From Acheta domesticus (taxonomy: Eukaryota; Arthropoda; Insecta; Orthoptera; Gryllidae): DNA of 64,000 nucleotides. Below the pieces are notes generated by a model, which saw nothing but the letters and a program-made list of their open reading frames with translations, did not search any database and was not told the DNA's origin. Shown in pieces: positions 20,692 through 32,713 of the stretch (its first letter is position 1; every line of letters starts with the position of its first letter). The stretch covers positions 30,772,271 through 30,836,270 of the forward strand of contig JAHLJT010000631.1 in NCBI GenBank assembly GCA_031308135.1, written 5' to 3'. Made by a program: the position numbers and the translations under genes.

Positions 20692-21500
20692 TTGGGATGG
20701 GTGATTTAATCGCGATTAGTACAACAATCGATTATTTTAAACAATTAATCGAAAAATTGAAATCGATTATTTTTACACCGATTAAATGTACCCGTCGATT
20801 AATTATTCCGTATTTTAGCTCGATTATTTTAATTCAAATAATAACTTTTAAGATGAGCAAAATACGAAAATTTATTTCTACTTTTGAACTGTAGCAACGG
20901 AATTCCTCGTCTGTTTATCTCTCTCCAAATGCAAAACATAACAGAGACAAACATACGCGATTAATGTCATGTTAGTAAAACTAATAAAATCAAAAGTCAC
21001 TATGTATGTTCTAATATTTTTGTGATGGAATTATATTCAGTGTGAAATAAGAGACAGAATTAGAAGTTTTCCTAGAATCGTCCTCATCCAAGTACATCGT
21101 TAGAATACAATTATTAGTGTTACTGTTTCGAGAATTTTCATTTTAAACTGAATTCAGTCGTTTGTCTCATGACTACGTGTGTGGAATGATTATTATTGAA
21201 ATAAAGAATAAGCAAATATTAATTAAATCGTTTCTAAAAATGCCAAACACATATACTTTAATAAATAAAATTTAACAAGGCAAAAAATTGAGAATGATTC
21301 GCATTATCATGATAAGTTTTCTTAAAATAAGTAAGGTTATGTACTGAACGATTTATTAATTTACAATTAAAAAAAGGTTTTAAGTGTTATTTAATACATG
21401 TAAAAAGTAATGGATTAATTCGGAACGATTAATCGATGAATATTAATCTAATAAAAATAATCGATTAGGTATTAATCGATTTTTTAATCCCCCATCCCTA
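20692..21500. mobile_element. hAT-like non-autonomous element rich in ATCGATTA motifs, 809 bp
   Basis: The left end TTGGGATGGGTGATTTAATC and the right end (reverse complement TAGGGATGGGGGATTAAAAA) are matching termini. They carry clustered ATCGATTA/TTAATCG subterminal repeats. The flanks GCGACGAG (20684-20691) and GCGGCGAG (21501-21508) match at 7 of 8 positions. The AT-rich element splits an otherwise G/C-rich island (20420-20690 and 21501-21640). Confidence 0.75.
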
Positions 21501-21646
21501 GCGGCGAGTTGGGCGGGGGCGTGTGGGTAAGGGCAAGATCTAGGGCGTGGGCGGAAAGGGTCAGGGGCATGAACATCAAGGGATTGTGGGATTGGTGGCG
21601 AAGAGGGTGGGGAAGGGGTTGCGACAGTGACGGTAGAGAAGATTGT

Positions 21647-22038
21647 CAGGGTGGCCACTTTCTGTAAAACGTGGGGAACCGGGAAAAATCAGGAAATTCC
21701 ATAGCTCTGGAAAGGTAAGAGTAAAGTCAAAGAATTTGTAGAAGAATCGTTAGAAGTCAGGTACATTTTTGAGAGGGTTATAAAAGTAGGGGCTATTCCT
21801 TAAAAACATTGGTTCAGCGTTGTTTTTTGTTCTATTGTTATTTGGTGAAAAAATATTGTTAACTTGTACTTTGTCACGGTGAAATCAAGGAGTCGACCAT
21901 TTACTACCAAGGCAACTCTAATGTTTTCTTTAAGTAGTCTGAAATGACAAATCTTTCTGAGGGAAATAATTAAAAAAATGCTCTGGAAAACCGGAAAAGG
22001 TAAGGTAAATTTGTTCCAGAAAATGAGTGGCCACCCTG
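21647..22038. mobile_element. Inverted-repeat element with CAGGGTGGCCACT termini
   Basis: Both ends begin CAGGGTGGCCACT (right end read on the minus strand). The next bases diverge but keep a TTTCTG/TTTTCTGG similarity and a GGAAA(A)CCGG motif internally. The length is 392 bp and it is non-coding. The terminus resembles hAT elements, but no 8-bp duplication can be seen, so the superfamily is uncertain. Confidence 0.6.
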
Positions 22039-24234
22039 TTTGTGATTTGCAGCTGAAGCCCGTAGTTTGGCAGGAGGAGAATTCCTGAATTATATTATAG
22101 AGCTTGTCATTTTTGACTAGTTTCCATCTGTTTATTCCTCTTAGATTAATACGTTTATAATTACGGTCTATTGTCTCTCTAAAAAGTAATACTTTATTAG
22201 TGTGTTCTTCATGTCGACGTGTCGTACTGACCATTGCTTTCAAATTTGAGGGTTATTGATTCAATAATTGTTTAAATACTGGCAGGATATGAACTCACGT
22301 TTACCCAAATGGTGATAGTATCGCTGCTGAAAATGTATCTGCACTTCAAACAATGAAGTTGAAAAACAATATTTCTCTAAGAAACCAAATTTGTCCCAAA
22401 AAGCATTGTCCTATAACTCGCGATTGTGGGATATACAGAAGGATTGAGGATGTGTACTGTATTCCAACAGGATCAAAGACGGGAACGAAATTTATATTTG
22501 AGGTCCGCAATTGTTCGTCATGTACACATTCGGTTCGAAACAGCAGATGCAATGATTCATCGAACTCCTTTACATGCCCGGAGACTACACCTCCACCTGA
22601 TCCAAATTAGCATTCAGCGTTCCTCAAAAGGAACTCTGCAATCAAGGAGGAATGGGAAAATAAACACAGGCGTTGACGACCAAGGAGATTAAGAAGGGAG
22701 TTGCCATAAAGGCTTAAGGAAAACAATGATCAAATATTAGATATGAACACGTCATCTAACACATAAATAGGCTAACTGCTTACCATATGCCCGGACATTG
22801 TGTTCTGTGGTCATTGCGGTCTTTGAAGGACTAAAGCTATTGTGCTGAAAATGTGAAAAGGCGGATGTTTTAAAAGTAGTAATATAAACTTTGCCTAAAC
22901 ATATTCTTTAGTGACCTCTGCAGATGAAGTATGGTCAAAGTCAAGAATAAGAACTCAAAACATCGTTGATGATGTCAGAACTCCTTAATCTTTTCTGGAA
23001 AAGGCTTCAGTGGTCAAGTTCCAGACAAAACATTGTTCCATGCATCGTTCGTTTTCGTGGCTCAGAAATCAACGTGCAAGTTAGAAGTTCATTTCTATTC
23101 GATCGGCTTGACTTTTGTGCTACTTAATTTAAACGTTACCACTCGTGTTTATGTTGCTTTACAACCTCTTCCATAGTTGTTAACCCTGGAGAGGTGGCGG
23201 TTTCCGGAGTTACGTTAGAGGTGGCGCGGGGTCATTTCTGACCTCTTTAAGTTATTTCTTTATAAAATTATATTTAGCAAGAAATAAGTGCGAAATTAAT
23301 TATTTTAATAATAATAAATAATTTATAAGGTCATATTAACTTAATGTACTATTATAAACAAACATGCAAATGAGGAATTGAAACAAATAAAAGGGCAAAG
23401 TTATCATTTATCTTTCATTTTATGTTGTGACTCCATTTACATTTTCCTGAAAATTTCAACGACAAAGGTATTACAAAATTCAGTAAGTTTCATTTTCTTA
23501 CCTAAAAATAAACAATTTATTGAAAATGCAAAAAAGCCACTCAACACAACTTAGAAAAAGTACGAAATTTAAGACGTTTATTTTGGTTTCACAAATATTT
23601 ATTAATGAATTATTACGTATAAAATTTTTAAAATCTTTCAGACAAAAGCTAAAGAATGTGGTGAAAGGTATGTGAAATGTAAAACTTCTGACTCGCAAAA
23701 TTAGGCAACTGCAGCTAAGTAAAGATACGTGGGGTCACAAGAGGCCCCGCGCCACCTCTCTCGGGTTAAGATACATTGTATGTTTCTTCCTGAAACACAC
23801 AGTGTATCTTAAGAGGAAAGAAAAAGAAATATCAGCTGCATGTAAGGCGTTCGATTGTTTCCTTGGCATTACAATAACAATACCCTGTTTAATGTGAAAG
23901 TGTTGGATACAATCTCAAATAAATGTAACTAATATATTGTATTTAATTAATGAATCGGAACTTATTTCATCTTTCGTTTATATCAAATTGATCTCATAAC
24001 TTAAGTTTCTGTACAATCGGACAGCAAAATTGTTATAAAATGTACGCCTTGTCACGGCCTGTATCATATTGTCTTGGGCTGCGCTATGCAAATATCAAAA
24101 CAAGCTCTGGATAGTAGACTCACATGTCAACACATAAAAGCATTCAAACCGGTCAAATTCTAATACTTTGAATACAGAACTCACGCACACGTATAATTTC
24201 ACATAAAAGCTGCCTCACTGAACACCATCCACCT
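22039..24234. other. Stretch without recognised genes
   Basis: AT-rich. GGTGGCG-type blocks near 23190-23230 and, inverted (CGCCACCTCTC), near 23750 suggest the outer ends of an unidentified inverted-repeat element of about 560 bp. The 22353-22610 frame is not protein-like. Confidence 0.3.
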
Positions 24235-24248
24235 TGCAGCTCCTTGGA

Positions 24249-24635
24249 TTGATTGATTGTTACTATTCCGGACGCTTGAATTACTACGGTCATTAGACCA
24301 ATATGTGTTGTGCTGTTGCGTGCATTTTCCTCGGGAGGTAGCGGTGATCTTGCCCCACTGGATGGCGAGATCCGGCACCGACCTATCATCGGCTAGCGGG
24401 GTTTTCCCCAACCAGGTTTCTCCCACCAGCGGGATACCGCCCCAGCGGAGTCAAGCTGTAAGCTCCCGACCGGTCTCCCCGCATGTGTGATAGTGTTGTG
24501 CATGCCGCTGGAATTCTCCTCCAGACAGCGACTGAATTCGACCCAGCTGACAAGCTGGTGTCGAAAATCCTGCCGCCGCCAGCCACTTAGGACCTCCCAG
24601 TGCCATCAGTTGATGCAGCGAGCCACCTGGCTCGG
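24249..24635 (-). mobile_element. tRNA-derived SINE (family B, TTGA-type tail) with perfect 14-bp duplication
   Basis: TGCAGCTCCTTGGA flanks the insert exactly (24235-24248 and 24636-24649). The 3' tail, on the plus strand at the left end, is a short TTGATTGATTG run. Body motifs CACTGGATGGCGAGATCCGG, ACCGCCCCAGC, CTCCCGACCGGTCTCC and GCTGACAAGCTGGTGTCG recur at 55.2-55.7 kb. The promoter-bearing head lies at the right end, so transcription was on the minus strand. It has lost an internal segment present in the other copy. Confidence 0.88.
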
Positions 24636-24639
24636 TGCA

Positions 24640-24935
24640 GCTCCTTGGAATTGAGCGCAGAAGTGGCGGCGTCGCGGCGCCGCCCGCGCCAGAACAAGTG
24701 ACCGCCAGGGCGGGCGGCGTGGCGCAAGGCGCGCCGCCCCAGGGGCCTTTCGCGGCCTCGAGGCGCGGGGGCGGCCGTCGCGCCCCGTAACGCTGCCGAA
24801 GCCCATTAAGATAAGCGGCGGGCGAAAGCCTCCGCTCGGCCGACCAGCCGCTCGCCGGCCGGTGCCCCACCCCTTGCTCCCGGCCCCGCCACGCCCCCGC
24901 TGCTTCGAGGACATCGCGGCCGTCACCACCGTCGA
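24640..24935. other. CpG-rich segment beside the SINE insertion
   Basis: High-CpG DNA (for example GGCGGCGTCGCGGCGCCGCC) between the SINE family B copy and the GCC repeat tract. Open frames on both strands look compositional. Possibly a promoter island that the SINE interrupted. Confidence 0.4.
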
Positions 24936-25134
24936 TGCCGCCGCCGCCGCTGCCACCGCCACCACCGCCCCCGCCCCCGCCGCTGCCACCGCCACCATCA
25001 CCATCACCACTGCCACCGCCGCAGCCACCACCACCACCACCATCGCCGCCGCCGCCGCCACCGCCCCCGCCACCACCGCCCCCGCCCCCGCCGCTGCCAC
25101 CGCCACCATCACCATCACCACTACCACCGCCGCA

Positions 25135-25173
<39 letters not shown>

Positions 25174-25288
25174 ACCACCACCACCACTATCACCGCTGCC
25201 GCCGCCACCGCTGACGCCGCCACCGCCCCCGCCGCCACCACCACCACCACCACCATCGCCGCCGACGCCGCCACCGCCGCCGCCACTT
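24935..25288. repeat. (CCG/CCA)n trinucleotide tract with higher-order repeat
   Basis: About 350 bp of CCG and CCA triplets. A longer block around CCCCCGCCGCTGCCACCGCC-ACCATCACCATCACCACT occurs twice (near 24970 and 25080), so the tract expanded in about 110-bp steps. Long frames on both strands are homopolymer-like and rejected. Confidence 0.92.
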
Positions 25289-25289
25289 A

Positions 25290-28129
25290 TGTACACATAT
25301 GTACTTTTGATTTGCCAATCTGTTCGCTTCACTCAGCAGAAAGCATTTCTGTCAGGTGCACTTGTACTTGCAACAGAAGGTCAATGTCAGCAGTTGGTAG
25401 CTTGAAAACAAACTTTGCACAGGTGATATGTCAGTTGTGCAAATTACTCTGTTTGTTAACCAAGAACACCTTACATTATATTGATGGATCACTAACTGTA
25501 GATATGAGCGAAATACTGCAGATCCTCAACCAAAATATAAAGAATTGCGTTTTACTCGTTTAAGAGGATTGTGGTCGTTCACACAACTTAACAGACCACA
25601 CCATGAGAGCATTGCGCATATTTAGCATCTAAGTTACAATTATAGCGTGCTTACGTGTTTGAGTGCAATACGTTAACTGTAGTAGGAGCATATAACAAAA
25701 GGTACTAAAAGGAATTAACTTATTAGCTAAACAGGTTAATTCGCTTCATTAATTCACAGATTGTAATGAAAGCACACGTTCATAGCTCAAGCTGCAGCAT
25801 TGTTCACTGCATTGATACCTTCTCAGCAAGCGTTACAATTGAAATTACACCTTTCCGTCATTATTTATTTGTTGAGGATTTGTCATGACTCTTTTTGTAT
25901 TTAAAAAGAAATTGTGAGGAAGATAGTCTGCAAAGAAGTAGAATTCTGTTATTCCAGCTACGTAAGAAAGTTAATTTTCGAGAACAGTGATACATTGCCG
26001 GAAATTTCATCTCCTGAAAATGCTATGTCTGCTTCTGCAAGGAAGCACTTCGTGGCCGCGGAAGTCTCCGACGCGACGTTCAATGAGGATGATAATATTC
26101 TCATATTCACGCCGCGTCAGCTGGGTGCAGTTCTGACTGCGCGGAGTTGAAAGCTGAAAATATGTAATCGATTGGCATTGAAATTCACGAATTCACCGAA
26201 TCCATAAAATCTGCGGACTCGAGACGTTGCCGATAGCACCCGGATTTACATTAAGTTATAAGATGGAATTCAGGAAAGGTCTATCAGATAGTCCAAATTT
26301 ATTCCGAGTAGTAGAAGATACGGGAGCAGCAGACTAGTGCTGTACAATTACCAAGACGAAATTCTTAGAAGTAGAAGATATTATAAGGTAGATGAACTGG
26401 AAACCGGTAGGTAGAAGCTACACGAGTGAGAGCTAAAAGAGTATGGAAGGTAAAAATCTGAAAAATATAATTAAACTACCGAAGACTCATTAGGAGGGAT
26501 ATGAATGGTATGCACTTAAATGATATAGAGATTGAAATACGATAAATGAGAAACAAATAGTATTCAATGAAGCAAAACGATTGGGGAAAAGATATGGACC
26601 TGTCAGAGATGATTTAGGATGTTAAGGAAAAATAGAAGCCCTGAAAGAGACAGAATCTCTTGCTATTAAGTCAAGGAAAGAGAAATAAAACCAAGAAATA
26701 GAGATTTCTGAAGTGTGCCAGAAGCGAAAGTACGAATCTCATCAAAATCCGAGTAGTAGCTACGAACGAGACCAAGAAAAGAGAGATCGAAGAAAGCAGA
26801 AGACGCGTAGAAAGTAAATCCATATTCACAGATGCATCAAATTAACGTATCCTCCACATTAACTTTTTGCCGGCAACCCTAAATGAAATCGCTCTCTACG
26901 GTAACTGCCGATATCCTCTCGAGGCAAAAAAAGGAAAAGGGGAAGCCGGGATCTATGACCCAGGTGCGGAGTGCCCCCTGCGGGTAGGTGCTGAACCTTC
27001 GTGCCAGAACTCGCCCAGTCGTGCGATTAGGGGCCGGCCACTACACTGTGGTCCGGGGACTATTCCTGCGAGGTCGAAAGGAATTCGGACGTCGGCCTTG
27101 TACTCATCGTTTCCCGTTTCACCCTTCGATCCCCGTTTTTTAGATCCCCGACTAGAAGTGTGCAAGTGTGGAGAATGTTTTCTGTTTTTAACGAATGTGT
27201 AACAAAATTCGAAAACTTATGTAGTGTGTGACTGCCTGTTTTTAATTGAAAAAAAACTACCATATAAGTGTTTTCCCTCTTATTCCTGTATGTAATAATT
27301 TCTACTTAAATTTAAAACGAAATAATGAACGGTCTTTTTTCTGTATTCAAAATTCGACTAGAATATGGTTTAGGATGGAGATCAAAGAATTATGAAAACG
27401 TGCACAAATTTCACTTCTCCCCACAGCTCGTCACACACAGTTTTAAACTGTTTTTGACATAAATAAATAAAATAAATATGGTAAAAAATAGTATTTGGAA
27501 TCTCAGATTTATAAATGGAGTCTTTAAAAAAATGCAGGAATCGAACTGAAGTAAGAATTGAAAAATCAGCGGTCGTTACTTATTAAAAATCTGTTTCCAT
27601 ATTAAGATGAATGCGAGAAACTACAAAGTCATTTAAATCTGTTTATTTGTCTATAGTATCTTTACCACTATAAAGTGGTTAAATAAAAAATAAGAAAATT
27701 AAAATTAATCATAAAAATGGAGGCTTTTTAAAATATTTCTCTCCACGAGTTAGTTACAAAAATACTTGTAAATTGTGACACAGTGGTTCAGTTATTATAA
27801 ACGAGCAACAGTTGGGTTTAGTTCCATATGGTTTGATGATAATGTTCATAGAATTGCATTCAAAATCATTGGAGCATTACAAATCGAATTTTGTACTGTG
27901 TGAAAAACTGCCCGAGTTTATTATAGAAGATCCATAAGTAAATTTTGTCGAATTACAATATAAAAAATCCGAGGGGGGTTCATAGAACACATAAGTAAAG
28001 ACAGTGCAAATGTATGGAAGGGAGAAACAAAATTCGCGATGTCAAATAATACGAATCGTCGAAATTCAAAGTACCACTGTCCCAGATTTGTGACTCAAGT
28101 GAATTTCGTGCACGAAGGAACTTTTTGTA
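25290..28129. other. Long stretch without recognised genes
   Basis: Purine-rich AT-rich DNA (26270-26830 is strikingly GA-rich on the plus strand). 26870-27200 has moderately G/C-rich open frames on both strands that I cannot link to a family; it could be a decayed retroelement. Confidence 0.3.
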
Positions 28130-28440
28130 GACCATTGTACCCGGCCGCCGCCGGCACCGCCTCCCCCTCTCAGGCGAAGTCCGTTACGCCCCGTGCATGG
28201 CAGGGCGCCCACCTGCCGCCGCCGCCGCCAGGGCTCGTGCCGCCCCGCCCGGCGCGGCGCGGCGCGGCGCGGGCGGTGCCAGCAGCGCTCAGCCGTGCGT
28301 GCGTGGGCGCGTGCGTGCGTGTGTGCTTGCGGGCGGCCGACCGGCTGGCCGACTGACTGGCTTCCGCGCCAACACGGGGTCACGGCCGCAGCGCGCTTGC
28401 TTCCGCCGCCCTCACCTCCCGCGCGCCCTCGGCTACCGAC
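28130..28440. other. CpG island beside a 13-bp minisatellite
   Basis: Dense CpG with GGCGCGGCGC runs and GCGTGCGTG-type tracts. Frames are open on both strands only because of composition. A promoter function is possible, but no adjoining exon is recognisable. Confidence 0.4.
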
Positions 28441-29118
28441 TTCGCCCACCGTCCTCTCCCACCGCCCTCGCCCCTCGTTCCCGCCCTCGCCCTCGGCTCT
28501 CGCCCTCGCCTCTCGCCCTCGCCTCTCGCCCTCGCCTCTCGCTCTCGCCTCTTACCCTCGACTCTCGCCCTCGCCTCTCGCCCTCGCCTCTCGCTCTCGC
28601 CCCTTACCCTCGACTCTTGCCCCCGACTCTCGCCCTTGCATCTCGCTCTTGCCTCTTCCCTTCGCCTCTCGCCCTCGCCTCTCGCCCTCGCCTCTCACCC
28701 TCGCCTCTCGCCCTCCCCTCTCGCCCTCGCCTCTCGCACTCCCCTCTCGCCCTCGCCTCTCACCCTCGCCTCTCGCCCTCGCCTCTCGCCCTCGCCTCTC
28801 ACCCTCCCCTCTCGCCCACCCCTCTCGCCCACCCCTCTCGCCCTCCCCTCTCGCCCTTGCTTCTCGCCCTCACCTCTTGCCTTCGTCTCTTGCCCTCGCC
28901 TCTCGCCCTTGCATCTCGCCCTCGCCTCTTGCCTTCGCCTCTTGCCCTCGCCTCTTACCCTCGCCTCTTACCCTTGCCTCTTACCCTCGACTCTTGCCCT
29001 TGCATCTCGCCCTCGCCTCTTGCCTTCGCCTCTCGCCCTCGCCTCTTGCCTTCGTCTCTTGCCCTCGCCTCTCGCCCTTGCATCTCGCCCTTGCATCTCG
29101 CCCTCGCCTCTCGCATGC
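28440..29118. repeat. 13-bp CT-rich minisatellite, about 50 units
   Basis: The unit CCTCTCGCCCTCG repeats from the CpG island to a CATGCTGCC break at 29115. Because 13 is not a multiple of 3, all three plus frames translate to the same 13-residue cycle (LASRPRLSPSPLA), which gives three overlapping long open frames that are artefacts. The strand asymmetry (pure C/T with rare G) would favour H-DNA or R-loops. Confidence 0.93.
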
Positions 29119-29212
29119 TGCCCTCGCCTTCAACATTGTCTGTCCCAACATCGTGTCATCCTGATGCTCTCACACCCTTGTAAATGTTTTAATTGACTAT
29201 GATTTAGAGTAT

Positions 29213-29468
29213 ACTGTGCCGAGGTGGCAACGAGCGTGTGCCGACTAAGCGCTTCGTTCCTAAGGGTCTTGGGTTCGAGTCCCGCCTTGTGCATGGTTGT
29301 TTGTCCCTTGTCTCTCATGTATGTGTTGTCGCGGAGGGGCTCGCGTTCTGCTGAGCCCACATCAGAGAAACCCGCAAGTGTATTGGTGTCTAGTGGATGG
29401 TCGAATACGCGTCCCATCGGGTAGAAAAAGGTAACCGGCTGGTAGCTAGATGAAAGCCCTAGGAAAAA
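29213..29468 (+). mobile_element. Divergent tRNA-derived SINE (third type) with A-rich end
   Basis: Head motifs are TGCCGAGGTGGCAACGAG (A-box region) and GGGTTCGAGTCCC (B box, 29271-29283). The body differs from family A (TGTGTTGTCGCGGAGGGGC, GTGGATGGTCGAATACGCG) and ends in AGGAAAAAAATG. Target duplication is not obvious. Confidence 0.7.
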
Positions 29469-32400
29469 AATGTATAAATTCGTTATTAATTTAAATCCTA
29501 TTAAATTTCTCCAAGTTAATTCCTTTCAATTTGCTTTCTTTGGTTGTGGAATGTCCCTCGTCGCCCCGATAGACTCCGCAGCCCACGCCTCGTCTTCTTT
29601 TCCGGCGACCGAAGCGATGCCTTCCCTCCCGGAGGAAAATCCGCGGATGGACTTGCGGTTTTCGAGGTCCCGGTGTCGATAGGTAGTTGTTTGTTGATTC
29701 GGCGTTGTTTTCTGCCTGTTTTAAATTCTTCCATTTTTTTGTACCCCTACCGGCTTTAAACATTATTACAGGTTTAAATTTACATCGTGTTTGGTAAAAA
29801 CGTCCTAGGGGGGAAAGATGACGAGAAAAAACTTTTCGCCAAATCGTCTTTTAACTTACGGCAATTTTGATCAAACCTGTATGTAAGTGACAGAAGAACT
29901 CAATACATAAACCCTTGAAATTTTCGTATTGATGATATTGAAAATAATTTATTTTAGGGTAAAAGACATGAAATGCAAGTATTAGAGGAAGTATTAGATG
30001 ATGCAATGATTGTTACATCATTGCTGAAACAATACTATCGGTTGTATCGATCTAATCACTAAACATATTGAGTTATTTTTGTAAACATTAATTACGTTTT
30101 TTTTAAATTTCCAGAATTCTAATCAAAATCTCATTTTAAAAACCAATAACTATAAACTCAATAAAAACCTATCATCAGCATAGATCAAAGTATTCAACAT
30201 CTTTCAACCTGCGGAACATTAAAGCTATGATTTTATATTTTCTGGCGTATCTTCGTGCGCTGATATTTAAGTCTGAAAAACTAGTGTTAATTTTTTTAAC
30301 GTCTACATAAAATTCAGATTACAACTATTACTGTGTTTTATTTATGTTCTACAATTCGTTATTTATAAACTAAGAGTTTGTCACTTGTTAGCTACGTATG
30401 TGTTCTGACATGTCTCATTTCTACCTTTTATCAATGATATTTCTTGTAAACGTTCTTTGTTGCTTTCTTGTGAATAAATCGATTGCAATAAATAATAATA
30501 ATTTATATATTATTATTATGCTAAGATAGGTAGTAAACTCCACTTTTTAACTTTAAAAAATGTGAATGTGCTTTATAGTTTTGTTTCCATTTGCTGACGC
30601 CACATCGATCGAAAACCGCTCGTGGACTGCATCTATGCAATCCCTCACTGCGTGCTCACTTCCCGATGCGGACCAGCTACTCCTACACTTTCTCGTGCAG
30701 CCTGCAACGCCATCTCGGCGCAAGGGGAGTGATTTAGCACTTATCGCTTCATGTAACCAGTGGTTACGTTTCCCCGCAACTCCCTCTAACAGGCGATACC
30801 TGGGACTAGCACGTAGCCGTGCGCCAGGCCTCCGAGTTGCAGAACGTAAGGTGGTGTCTCCCGTTTTATTTGCCTTGGAAGACTGCTGGTGAACCTGTCG
30901 TGCAGTGTACGATGAGGCGAGAACGTTCTTCTGACACGTACATCACGAAGTAGCTGCGCTTCGGAAAAAAAGGTGAAAAAAAGAAGAAAAAAGATTTGTG
31001 TTGGCTGCACGTTTTCTCGCTTGTAAATGAAATTTATTTCATTTACACTTTTTTGTTTTATTACTGTTTTGTATTGAATCTCGACCAAAGTACAGTCGAG
31101 GAAAATGCGTTAGTACTGAGAAATGCGACACAAAACTTTTTCTGTGAGAGGTTTTGTCATTTCACGGCTAATAAATGCTATCAAGATGAAGACGTCTTTT
31201 TCACCGAACGCTACTCTCCAAGAAAGAATGCTTATTGAATTCTAGTACGGTGAGTTAGAACTGGAGAAACAGGAGCTCGAGTTTAAAAATTCAGATTCCT
31301 AGGAGAATAGCAAAAAGGTAAAGATGTGAAAAGAAAAGAAAATTAACAGTAGTGGTTAAAGTGGCTTTCATAAATAAAGAAAAATCGTAACGCTTAAGCA
31401 CAACATTTGATTTGAAAAAGAAGTTATTTAAATATTTTAGTTGGCGAGCCCACCCGCACAGATAAGACATGTGGAAAATTGCGAAACGTGAAGAAAAAAG
31501 CTGAAAAATGAGAAGGATGGAAAGGATAAAATGAATGGAAACAGTTTAAGAGTGAAGCTTTTATCAAAAGTTTAAATATGAAAAGGCTAGTGTGAGGAAG
31601 TGAAAAAAAACATGAAGGAGAAGGGAGTATTCGTTGAAAGAAAAGGAATGCATATTGAGAAAGCTATAAAGGGGTACGTGAAACGGAAAAAGAGAAGAGA
31701 GACGAATGCAAATATGAGAACATCGCGGAGGAGAAGAAACTTTAGGCATTTTAAGAAGAAAGCAATGGACGGAGAACTCTGGAGCACTTGAGCACTGAAC
31801 TGCAGCACTGAAGACTTGAGCCTGCTGAAGGGCAGAATGCTCAGTGCTGATAAACCTAAAAAAGTAAACGATTAAAATACTAAATATTAGAAGAATTTTC
31901 TCTCTCTCTCTCAATACTGCTTGCCTAACTTTGCGAACTTTACCAACTCGTTACTCAAGAGACATTTATAACTTATGACATATTCACCTGTTTTAGAGTG
32001 TGACTAATCCTAAAAATACCACTCCAAATAGGTTCTTAATAACCTCGCGAGAAGAAAGATTTTTATCACCTTACCCCGTACCTGGGCTCCCTGCTCTATG
32101 ATGCAACGTTCGAGAAAGTTTATGTTAGCGTTGAGCATGAAAACGTTAGCTCGTGTCTGACGAATATTATACGTCTTCGACATTCAAAAGTCACGGCGGT
32201 ACACTCGAGATAACGACGTCGTAATTCAGGTCGGCAGCTTCCTGTTTTGAGAGATATTGCCACTCAGGAGTTCTCGAGACTCATTAAATTTTCAGTACTC
32301 GGAGGCAAGCGGTGAGTAAAAAGAGCAACGCCACACCGTCCCCGGTGCTTGTCCACTCTGGACACTCCCAGACGCCGAGGGGAGACCCAGCCCCCCCCTC

Positions 32401-32516
32401 CACCACCCCAAGCAGTGCGTCTGAATACAGGTTCTTCCGGAGCACAAGTTGAAAGGTCACCGCGAATGTCGCGAGGCAGAAGGAAGAGTTGTTGTGACTT
32501 TTGAAAACCAGATTCC
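29469..32516. other. Long stretch without recognised genes
   Basis: AT-rich with short G/C patches at 29540-29690 and 30590-30890, both with open frames that lack protein-like composition. 31490-31800 is very A/G-rich on the plus strand. Confidence 0.3.
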
Positions 32517-32526
32517 ACAAAAATCT

Positions 32527-32703
32527 TCTGTCGGCCCCGTGGCCGAGATCGCTAAGACAGTAGTCCCGTAGTGATCTCGGACCGCGGGGTCGCGGGTTCG
32601 AGTCCGGCCTCGGGCATGGTTGTCGTTTCATCCTCATACCATAACGTTAAATCCAATAGTGGTCGCTAATGACCAAGTAGTTGATGCGACCTTAAATAAC
32701 AAA
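32527..32703 (+). mobile_element. Full-length tRNA-derived SINE (family A), 177 bp, 10-bp duplication
   Basis: The head has GTGGCCGAGATCGCTAAG (A-box region, tRNA-Ser/Leu-like) and GGGTTCGAGTCC (B box) about 55 bp later. The body includes CCAATAGTGGTCGCTAATG and GTTGATGCGACC and ends in an A-rich tail. ACAAAAATCT flanks both sides (32517-32526 and 32704-32713), so the borders are exact. It is not a functional tRNA gene: the acceptor and anticodon arms do not close and a SINE body follows. Confidence 0.9.
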
Positions 32704-32713
32704 ACAAAAATCT

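Noticed and set aside
24451..25563. Long Gly-, Ala-, Thr- or Pro-rich frames on both strands
   Set aside because: Compositional artefacts of the CCG/CCA tract; homopolymeric in every frame.
28193..29183. Three overlapping plus-strand open frames of up to about 330 codons
   Set aside because: They are produced by the 13-bp minisatellite; all frames give the same Pro/Ser/Leu/Ala/Arg cycle, and the island upstream has no convincing exon.
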